A DNA stretch of 7,940 nucleotides. Source: an uncultured Propionibacteriaceae bacterium (lineage in GTDB: Bacteria; Actinomycetota; Actinomycetes; Propionibacteriales; Propionibacteriaceae). The stretch's first letter is position 1. Each line of letters begins with the position of its first letter. A model generated the notes under the pieces. That model was not told the origin of the DNA and did not search any database. It worked only from the letters and a program-made list of their open reading frames with translations. Shown here piece by piece: positions 1 through 6,849 of the stretch. The position numbers and the translations under genes were made by a program. Location: assembly GCA_937859105.1 (NCBI GenBank), contig CALMAD010000042.1:1-7940 (forward strand), read 5' to 3'.

Positions 1-366
1 CGTCGCGCGCTTCCGCGCGACGGCCAGGTCGAGCGTCGGGCCGTCGGGACGCGCGTAGTCCAGCGGCACCCGGACGCTCGCGCAGTCGAGCTCGCCACCG
101 TCGCCGCACGCCGACCACGCGGGCGTCTGCCCGTAGAACCGCGCCAGCCGCGCGTCGGTGGCCGGCACCGGCGCGAGGGACGTCTCCGCCGGCGCCGCGG
201 ACGCCGACGCCGCAGACCCCGACGACCCGGCCGACAGGCCCGGCGTGGAGGGCGCGCTCGGCTGCGGCGTCCCCGGGGCGGACGTCCCGCAGCCCGCGAG
301 GATGCCGGCCGCCAACGCGATGACGGCGCCCGCGAGGAGCGGACGCCGTCGAGCAAGCCTCGTCAT
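1..366 (-). CDS. Lipoprotein alpha/beta hydrolase, tripeptidyl-aminopeptidase type (N-terminal part, cut by window edge)
   Basis: Only the first 122 codons are present; the gene continues beyond position 1. The ATG at 366-364 opens a lipoprotein signal: basic n-region (MTRLARRRP), hydrophobic core (about residues 10-24) and lipobox L-A-G-C with the lipidated cysteine at C26. A Ser/Ala/Gly/Pro-rich linker follows (about 27-69). The mature domain then begins with W84..C87, a second cysteine at C95 and V100-P-L-D-Y-A-R-P, the standard N-terminal signature of actinobacterial secreted alpha/beta hydrolases of the TAP/SlpD/SlpE type. Family members cleave N-terminal tripeptides or esters outside the cell; the catalytic Ser, Asp and His would lie in the missing part. 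The two cysteines probably form a disulfide. The start lies 34 bp after the DoxX stop, so read-through from that gene is likely. The Shine-Dalgarno is weak (AGG, about 9 bases upstream). The family call is fairly sure; the exact substrate cannot be told. Confidence 0.85.
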   Translation of the reverse strand, partial: MTRLARRRPLLAGAVIALAAGILAGCGTSAPGTPQPSAPSTPGLSAGSSGSAASASAAPAETSLAPVPATDARLARFYGQTPAWSACGDGGELDCASVRVPLDYARPDGPTLDLAVARKRAT

Positions 367-400
367 GCGCGCCAGCCTAGGCCGCGCGCGGGGCCCTGGG

Positions 401-1489
401 TCAGCCGACCATCGCCTCCCGCTCGGCCCGGACGGCGTCCCGCCGGCGGCGGAAGCTGCCGTCGACGCTCCACGCGCCCGCGCCCAGGATCAGGAACAGC
501 AGGCCGACCGTGGCCAGCAGCAGCTCGTGCTCGCCGACGAAGCCCTGCGTGCCGGGCTGGATGATGCTCCAGTTGCCCCACACGACCAGCCCGAGCGCGC
601 CCGCCATCAGCAGCGTCAGGCCCAGGCCCGCCAGGCGCGTCAGCATGCCGAACAGCAGGGCGACCGCGACCGCGACCTCCAACGCCCCGACGCCGATGGC
701 GACGTAGCGCGGGTACGGCAGGATCGTGTTGGCGAAGAAATCGGTGGTCGCCGGAATGTTCAGCAACTTTTGGATGCCGTGGACGCCCATGGTGCCCGCC
801 ACAACCACGCGCAGCAGGAACAGCCCGAGCGACGCCCAGAACTTGTCGGTCGTCTTCTTCTGCGGCTTCGCGGGGACGATCTTCGTCGCCCTCTCGTCGG
901 CCATCGGCGCGAGCGCGGCGGCGCGGGCCTCGCGGCGGGCGCGCCGCTCGGCGTCCAGCCGGTCCTGCTCGACGCGCACCGGGTCGACATCGTCGCCCAC
1001 CGGCTGGACGTCGGTCGTGTCGGGGATCGGCTGCCGCGGCGCCCTGACGTCGCGGTACAGCGGCGGCCCGGCCTCCGGCTCGGTGGTGGCCGCCCCGGCC
1101 GCGACGGCCCCGCCCGCGGCCCCGATGACCGGAGCCGCCGTCGACCCGCGGGTCTGCCGCTCGCCGTCGCCCTCGCCCTCGGGACGGGCGACCTCGGCGT
1201 CCGCCCGGTCGGCCTCGGCCGACTCGGCGGCCGAGAACTCCTCGTCGCCCGACTCGTGGCTGCGCTCGTCGACCGGCGTCGCGTCGGCCTCGCTGGGTTG
1301 GGCGGTCTCGGTGACGTCACCCTGCTCGCCGTCGTCCACCTCGGACGCCTCCGGCCGCTGCCCGGCCTCGGGATCGACGCCCGTCGCGTCCAGAATGCGC
1401 GCCTCCTGCTGCGGAGCCGCCGCCGAGGCGTCCGGCTGCGTGGGGTCCTTCTCGCTGTCGTTGTCGCTCTTCAGGGGGTTCCAGGCCAT
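401..1489 (-). CDS. DoxX-family integral membrane protein with long acidic N-terminal extension
   Basis: 362 residues starting at the ATG at 1489-1487, chosen because AAAGGA lies 9 bases upstream; a TTG at 1513 in the same frame has no ribosome site. The last 150 residues are a DoxX/SURF4-like four-helix membrane domain: helices at about 218-237, 262-283, 286-305 and 321-341, with the family pattern R-V-V-V-A-G..G.H-G..K-L in helix 1 and a basic end after helix 4 (R347-R350), suggesting both termini are cytoplasmic. DoxX proteins are a broad, poorly defined family linked to redox or respiratory-chain functions; no specific reaction can be assigned. The first 210 residues are unusual: Asp/Glu/Ser/Pro-rich and predicted disordered (about 10-115), then an Ala/Gly stretch (118-134), a charged helix rich in Arg and Ala (about 177-194), and a Lys-rich stretch just before helix 1. 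The gene lies 71 bp after holB and 34 bp before the hydrolase. Confidence 0.9.
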   Translation of the reverse strand: MAWNPLKSDNDSEKDPTQPDASAAAPQQEARILDATGVDPEAGQRPEASEVDDGEQGDVTETAQPSEADATPVDERSHESGDEEFSAAESAEADRADAEVARPEGEGDGERQTRGSTAAPVIGAAGGAVAAGAATTEPEAGPPLYRDVRAPRQPIPDTTDVQPVGDDVDPVRVEQDRLDAERRARREARAAALAPMADERATKIVPAKPQKKTTDKFWASLGLFLLRVVVAGTMGVHGIQKLLNIPATTDFFANTILPYPRYVAIGVGALEVAVAVALLFGMLTRLAGLGLTLLMAGALGLVVWGNWSIIQPGTQGFVGEHELLLATVGLLFLILGAGAWSVDGSFRRRRDAVRAEREAMVG

Positions 1490-1498
1490 GCCAACGCG

Positions 1499-1504
1499 TC
1501 CTTT
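1499..1504 (-). promoter_or_regulatory. Ribosome binding site deciding the DoxX start
   Basis: The minus strand reads AAAGGA here, 9 bases before the ATG at 1489. This supports that start over the in-frame TTG at 1513, which lies upstream of this site. Confidence 0.7.
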
Positions 1505-1533
1505 CGCAAACAATCCCCTTCATCGTCCCCCAG

Positions 1534-1550
1534 GACGCCCACCAGGCGTC
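1534..1550 (-). terminator. Small hairpin just downstream of holB
   Basis: The arms GACGCC (1534-1539) and GGCGTC (1545-1550) pair over a 5-base loop. The hairpin begins 10 bases after the holB stop and ends well before the DoxX ribosome site. There is no U-tract. It may be a weak U-less terminator or may just separate holB from the DoxX gene; a 6-bp GC-rich stem can also arise by chance in this composition. Confidence 0.3.
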
Positions 1551-1560
1551 TCAGCGACAC

Positions 1561-2739
1561 TCATGCACGCAGGCTGATCATCAGGGACTCCATCGCGAGC
1601 AGCGGCGCGACGTTCGTCTCCAGCGCCGTGCGGCAGTCGAGGATCGCGTCGAGCCGCGAGACGGTCGACTCGGGGGTCGTGCGGCGCGCCATCTGCTCCA
1701 CGTCGGCCGCGTGCTCGGCGTTGATCAGCGGCGCGTTCGCCCGCGTCTGCACGGTCAGCACGTCGCGGTAGTAGCTGGTCAGCTCGGTCAGCACCCGGTC
1801 GAGCGCGTCGCGCTGGAACCGCTTGGCGCGCGCCTTCTGCTGCTCTTCGAGATCGCGCAGGGCCGCGTTCAGGCTGCGCGGCCGGACGCCGCGGGTGCCG
1901 GCCCCGAGCGCCTCGCTGAGCTCGGCCTTCTCGCGGCTGTCGAGTTCGGTCGTCGCCTGGGACGCCTCCTCAGACGCCGCCTCCACCACGTTGGACGCCG
2001 CGGTCAGGCACGCCCCGAGCGTCGTGAGCGCCCCGGGCAGCCGCAGGACCTGCTCGCGCCGGGTGCGCGCCGCCTCGCTGCGCGCCAGTGCCCGAGCCCG
2101 GCCGATGTGGCCCTGCGCGATACGGGCCGCGTACTGGGCGATCGCCTCGGGCACCTGGTCGCGGCGCTGCAGCAGCTCGGCGATCGCCGCGTTACTCGGC
2201 GTGGCCAGCTCGGCCAGGCGCGTGCGCGACCGGATCGTCACGATGGCGTCGTCGGGCGTCGGGGCGCACAGCACCCAGACGGTCTTGGGCGCCGGCTCCT
2301 CCAGGCTCTTCAGCAGCGCGTCGGCGCCGCGCTCGGTGATGCGATCCGCATCCTCCACCACGATGACCTGGTAGCGGCCCAGCGTCGGGCTCATCGCCGC
2401 GCGACGCACCAGGTCGCGCACCTCGTCGACGCCGATCGAGAGCTGCTCGGTGCGGACCAGCGTCACGTCGGGATGGGCCCCCGACAACGCCGTCCGGCAT
2501 GCCTGGCACCGCCCGCAGCCGCCCTCGCGGCACTGCAGCGCCGCCGCGAAAGCCCGCCCCGCGTTCGACCGGCCCGACCCGGGCGGACCGGTGATCAGCC
2601 AGGCGTGCGTCATCGCGTGACGGCCGCCCGCGACCGCCTGACGCAGCGTGGCCACCACCTTCCGCTGGCCGACCAGGTCGGCCCAGACGCCCTCGTCGGC
2701 GCCCTGCTCGGCCGCGGTCACCGCGTCGCCCCCGAGCAC
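1561..2739 (-). CDS. holB: DNA polymerase III delta' subunit (clamp loader)
   Basis: 392 residues. Delta' is a fixed subunit of the clamp-loader complex that opens the beta sliding clamp and places it on primed DNA. An AAA+ fold is visible: P-loop-like G51-PPGSGRS58, zinc-binding cysteines C70, C75, C78 and C81, a Walker-B-like V-V-E-D-A-D-R (127-133), L-K-S-L-E-E-P (143-149) and a sensor-1 region ending in R-S-R-T-R (170-174). The C-terminal helical part that packs into the clamp-loader collar runs from about 185 to the end. The P-loop lysine is replaced by arginine, which fits a subunit not expected to hydrolyse ATP. The start is GTG at 2739-2737, with GAGGGG 5 bases upstream; an in-frame stop at 2751-2749 rules out a longer protein. 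It begins 22 bp after the tmk stop, an arrangement common in actinobacteria, and is probably co-transcribed with tmk. Confidence 0.95.
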   Translation of the reverse strand: MLGGDAVTAAEQGADEGVWADLVGQRKVVATLRQAVAGGRHAMTHAWLITGPPGSGRSNAGRAFAAALQCREGGCGRCQACRTALSGAHPDVTLVRTEQLSIGVDEVRDLVRRAAMSPTLGRYQVIVVEDADRITERGADALLKSLEEPAPKTVWVLCAPTPDDAIVTIRSRTRLAELATPSNAAIAELLQRRDQVPEAIAQYAARIAQGHIGRARALARSEAARTRREQVLRLPGALTTLGACLTAASNVVEAASEEASQATTELDSREKAELSEALGAGTRGVRPRSLNAALRDLEEQQKARAKRFQRDALDRVLTELTSYYRDVLTVQTRANAPLINAEHAADVEQMARRTTPESTVSRLDAILDCRTALETNVAPLLAMESLMISLRA

Positions 2740-2761
2740 GTCGTCCCCTCACTCACGCCAC

Positions 2762-3397
2762 TCACGTCGTCATCCTGCCAGCGGCGTCCGACAACAACGG
2801 GGCCACCCGCTCGCGGACGGCCGCGGCCAGCTCGGCGACCGGCCGGCGCGCGGGGAGCACCAGGTACCGGTCGGGGTCGCGGACGGCGAGGTCCAGGAAG
2901 CCCTGGCGCACGCGTCCGTGGAAGTCGTCGCCGGCGGCCTCCAGCCGGTCCTTCGCCTCGATCGCCCCCACGCCGGACGCCGGATCGAGGTCGAGCAGCA
3001 CGGTCAGGTCGGGCACGAGCCCGCTGGTCGCCCAGCGGCACAGGCGCTCCAGGTCGTCGCCGTCGAGCGCGCGTCCGGCCCCCTGGTAGGCGAGCGTCGA
3101 GTCGACGTACCGGTCGGAGACGACCACCGCCCCGCGCTCCAGCGCGGGCAGCACGAGGTGGTCGACGTGATGGGCCTTGTCGGCGCAGTACAGCAGCGCC
3201 TCGGCGCGCGGCGACAGCTCGCCGGTGGCCGGGTCGAGCAGGATGCGCCGGATGTCGCGGCCCACCGCCGTGTCGCCCGGCTCGAACGTCCGGACGACCT
3301 CCCGCCCGTGCGTCTCCAACCACTCGGTGAGCAGGGCCGCCTGCGTCGACTTGCCGACGCCGTCCCCGCCCTCGAACACCACGAACACACCGCTCAT
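2762..3397 (-). CDS. tmk: Thymidylate kinase (dTMP kinase)
   Basis: 211 residues, the usual length for this family. It phosphorylates dTMP to dTDP with ATP, the committed step in dTTP supply, in the cytoplasm. Motifs in order: P-loop E9-G-G-D-G-V-G-K-S-T18; F38-E-P-G-D42, equivalent to the REPGG substrate loop of other TMKs; the D95-R-Y..S..A-Y-Q-G106 signature binding the dTMP base and phosphate; L134-L-D-L-D-P139 before the LID; and K149-D-R-L-E in the LID region. The start was placed at the ATG at 3397-3395 because GGAGGT lies 3 bases upstream and the P-loop then falls at the normal distance from the N-terminus. An in-frame ATG 18 bases earlier (3415) has no ribosome site. It is followed after 22 bp by holB. 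Upstream is an inverted repeat at the end of the peptidoglycan-binding gene, so tmk-holB may have its own promoter, although I see no clear one in the 63-bp gap. Confidence 0.97.
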   Translation of the reverse strand: MSGVFVVFEGGDGVGKSTQAALLTEWLETHGREVVRTFEPGDTAVGRDIRRILLDPATGELSPRAEALLYCADKAHHVDHLVLPALERGAVVVSDRYVDSTLAYQGAGRALDGDDLERLCRWATSGLVPDLTVLLDLDPASGVGAIEAKDRLEAAGDDFHGRVRQGFLDLAVRDPDRYLVLPARRPVAELAAAVRERVAPLLSDAAGRMTT

Positions 3398-3400
3398 GAC

Positions 3401-3406
3401 ACCTCC
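3401..3406 (-). promoter_or_regulatory. Ribosome binding site deciding the tmk start
   Basis: The minus strand reads GGAGGT, the strongest Shine-Dalgarno match in the window. It is only 3 bases from the ATG at 3397, a short but usable spacing. It lies downstream of the alternative ATG at 3415 and so argues against that start. Confidence 0.75.
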
Positions 3407-3441
3407 GCGCCCCATCTTGCCCGACGCGGCGGGGCCGAACC

Positions 3442-3472
3442 CTGAAGCGCGGCTTGACCGTCAGCGCTTCAG
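3442..3472 (-). terminator. Perfect 9-bp inverted repeat spanning the stop codon of the peptidoglycan-binding gene
   Basis: The arms CTGAAGCGC (3442-3450) and GCGCTTCAG (3464-3472) are exactly complementary and separated by 13 bases. On the minus strand the first arm is the last three sense codons (Leu-Lys-Arg) and the TGA stop opens the loop. The position suits a terminator or 3'-end-stabilising hairpin between this gene and tmk. There is no U-tract after the stem, so it would be of the U-less kind often proposed for high-GC actinobacteria. It could instead slow ribosomes or act only as a partial attenuator. Confidence 0.5.
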
Positions 3473-3778
3473 CTCGGCCCACGTGGACGGCCCGACCACC
3501 CCGTCGGCCCGCAGCCCCCGCGCCTTCTGGAACGCGACCGTGGCGGCGCGGCTGTCGCGGCCGAACGCCCCATCCACCGCGCCGTTGTAGTGCCCACGGA
3601 GCCGCAGCAGCGACTGCGCCTCGCGGGCACACGACGAGCGTTCCCCGTACTCAACGAGCGTTTGCGCGCACGAGGACGCCGTCGTCGTCCGCACGGACGA
3701 CCCCGACGTGCCCGGATCGTGCGCCACCGCGGCGATGACGCACCCGACCACCACGACGGCAGCCAGCGTCTCCTTCAC
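3461..3778 (-). CDS. Small exported or membrane-anchored peptidoglycan-binding domain protein
   Basis: 105 residues from the GTG at 3778-3776, which has GGGGG 6 bases upstream and places a hydrophobic segment at the very N-terminus. The frame is open further upstream to 3877, but that would add residues without a ribosome site and bury the signal. Residues 4-19 are hydrophobic after a single Lys and Glu; they are either a short signal or an uncleaved anchor. V-V-G-C13 resembles a lipobox but comes very early for one. Next is a Thr/Ser-rich linker with two cysteines (C37, C50) that may pair. Residues 54-105 form one PG_binding_1 repeat: L-L-R-L-R-G.Y-N-G-A-V-D-G-A-F-G, then V-A-F-Q (81-84) and the D-G-V-V-G..T-W..L ending. 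This domain binds peptidoglycan stem peptides and usually accompanies a catalytic wall hydrolase domain. None is present, so the protein is a bare wall binder, possibly an adaptor or inhibitor. It lies between topA and tmk. Confidence 0.88.
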   Translation of the reverse strand: MKETLAAVVVVGCVIAAVAHDPGTSGSSVRTTTASSCAQTLVEYGERSSCAREAQSLLRLRGHYNGAVDGAFGRDSRAATVAFQKARGLRADGVVGPSTWAELKR

Positions 3779-3784
3779 GTTGTA

Positions 3785-3789
3785 CCCCC
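3785..3789 (-). promoter_or_regulatory. Likely ribosome binding site of the peptidoglycan-binding protein gene
   Basis: A GGGGG run on the minus strand lies 6 bases before the GTG at 3778. It is an imperfect Shine-Dalgarno but the only purine-rich stretch at the right distance from a start that exposes the hydrophobic N-terminus. Confidence 0.5.
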
Positions 3790-3797
3790 AGGTCCAC

Positions 3798-3820
3798 GGC
3801 TCCCGCCCTAGCGGGAAGCC
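3798..3820 (-). promoter_or_regulatory. Leader hairpin upstream of the peptidoglycan-binding protein gene
   Basis: TCCCGC (3801-3806) and GCGGGA (3811-3816) pair over a 4-base loop. The stem is extended by GGC (3798-3800) pairing with GCC (3818-3820) across one bulged A at 3817, for nine base pairs in all. It lies 8 bases upstream of the GGGGG ribosome site and at the predicted 5' end of the transcript. It could protect the mRNA or tune translation; no known riboswitch family was recognised. Confidence 0.4.
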
Positions 3821-3827
3821 GTTTAAC

Positions 3828-3856
3828 ACCCTAGGCGACCAAACCGGCCGTGAGAA
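3828..3856 (-). promoter_or_regulatory. Candidate promoter for the peptidoglycan-binding protein gene
   Basis: On the minus strand TTCTCA (3856-3851) and TAGGGT (3833-3828) are spaced by exactly 17 bases. The -35 matches TTGACA at 4 of 6 positions and the -10 fits TAnnnT, 3 of 6 to TATAAT. Transcription would start near 3821, giving a leader of about 43 bases that begins with the hairpin at 3820-3798. The match is modest and could be fortuitous. Confidence 0.28.
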
Positions 3857-3862
3857 TCCCCA

Positions 3863-3887
3863 CGACCCGACGACCATGAGTGGGTCG
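3863..3887 (-). terminator. Possible topA terminator hairpin
   Basis: The arms CGACCC (3863-3868) and GGGTCG (3882-3887) are separated by 13 bases, and a wobble pair can extend the stem by one. It lies about 57 bases after the topA stop and just before the candidate promoter for the next gene, the order expected for a terminator followed by a promoter. The stem is short, the loop is long and there is no U-tract. Confidence 0.25.
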
Positions 3888-3943
3888 CTCGGGCTGGCAC
3901 AGGGCAGCGATACCGACGTCTGCGGTTCCCGGGACGCTCCGCG

Positions 3944-6655
<2,712 letters not shown>

Positions 6656-6661
6656 TTCCAA

Positions 6662-6666
6662 CCTTC
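6662..6666 (-). promoter_or_regulatory. Ribosome binding site deciding the topA start
   Basis: The minus strand reads GAAGG, 6 bases before the GTG at 6655. The alternative GTG at 6691 would place this site inside the coding region and would add twelve residues unlike the usual short TopA N-terminus. Confidence 0.65.
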
Positions 6667-6815
6667 GAATGACGGGGCAGATCGGAGCCACTGTAGCCCC
6701 GGCGCTGGGATCGCATCGTAGCCGCCCGAACCGCGCGCGGCCGCGGGAGTTTCACAGCATCGGCACAGGTTGGACACATCGAGTCCCCAAGGTGGCGGCC
6801 TTGACTATCACCCGA

Positions 6816-6837
6816 GGACGCCGCGGGTGCGGCATCC
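6816..6837 (+). promoter_or_regulatory. Hairpin immediately upstream of the protease ribosome binding site
   Basis: GCCGC (6820-6824) pairs with GCGGC (6829-6833) over a GGGT loop. After one C/A mismatch, GGA (6816-6818) pairs with TCC (6835-6837). The structure ends two bases before the GAAGG site at 6840, so it is in the leader and could affect translation of the HtrA-like protease. It might equally be a binding site on DNA or a chance GC-rich palindrome. Confidence 0.3.
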
Positions 6838-6849
6838 GGGAAGGACGAC

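Larger units (their letters stand above)
6656..6849. other. Divergent intergenic region between topA and the protease gene
   Basis: This 194-bp stretch must hold the promoters of both genes. On the plus strand, TTCACA (6751-6756, 5 of 6 to the -35 consensus) is followed after 17 bases by a poor -10 (ACACAT, 6774-6779). A TTGACT at 6801-6806 has no -10 at a normal distance. On the minus strand TACGAT and TACAGT are -10-like near topA but have no matching -35. A GC palindrome, CCGCGCGCGG, lies at 6731-6740. No promoter here can be called with confidence. Confidence 0.5.

Noticed and set aside
367..400. A terminator between the DoxX gene and the hydrolase
   Set aside because: Only 4-bp GGCC arms can pair in this very GC-rich 34-bp gap, and there is no U-tract.
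158..1771. A 537-codon open frame on the plus strand across the hydrolase, DoxX and holB genes
   Set aside because: It is antisense to three recognisable genes, has Arg/Gly/Ala-rich composition typical of GC-rich shadow frames, and no recognisable domain or ribosome site.
1711..3330. A 539-codon open frame on the plus strand opposite holB and tmk
   Set aside because: Antisense shadow; its second half degenerates into Arg/Pro/Ala low complexity.
3739..3778. Lipobox V-V-G-C13 in the peptidoglycan-binding protein
   Set aside because: The cysteine comes only 12 residues after the start with a single Lys in the n-region, too short for a normal lipoprotein signal; a membrane anchor is more likely unless the start is further upstream.
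3779..3943. A ydaO-type c-di-AMP riboswitch before the peptidoglycan-binding gene
   Set aside because: The setting (wall protein) and a few G-rich stretches are suggestive, but I do not see the conserved core or the closing CAGCTAACCTCG-like segment, and the leader seems too short.
6801..6829. A TTGACT-based promoter for the protease
   Set aside because: The -35 is good, but the bases 17-19 positions downstream (CGGGTG region) do not resemble a -10.
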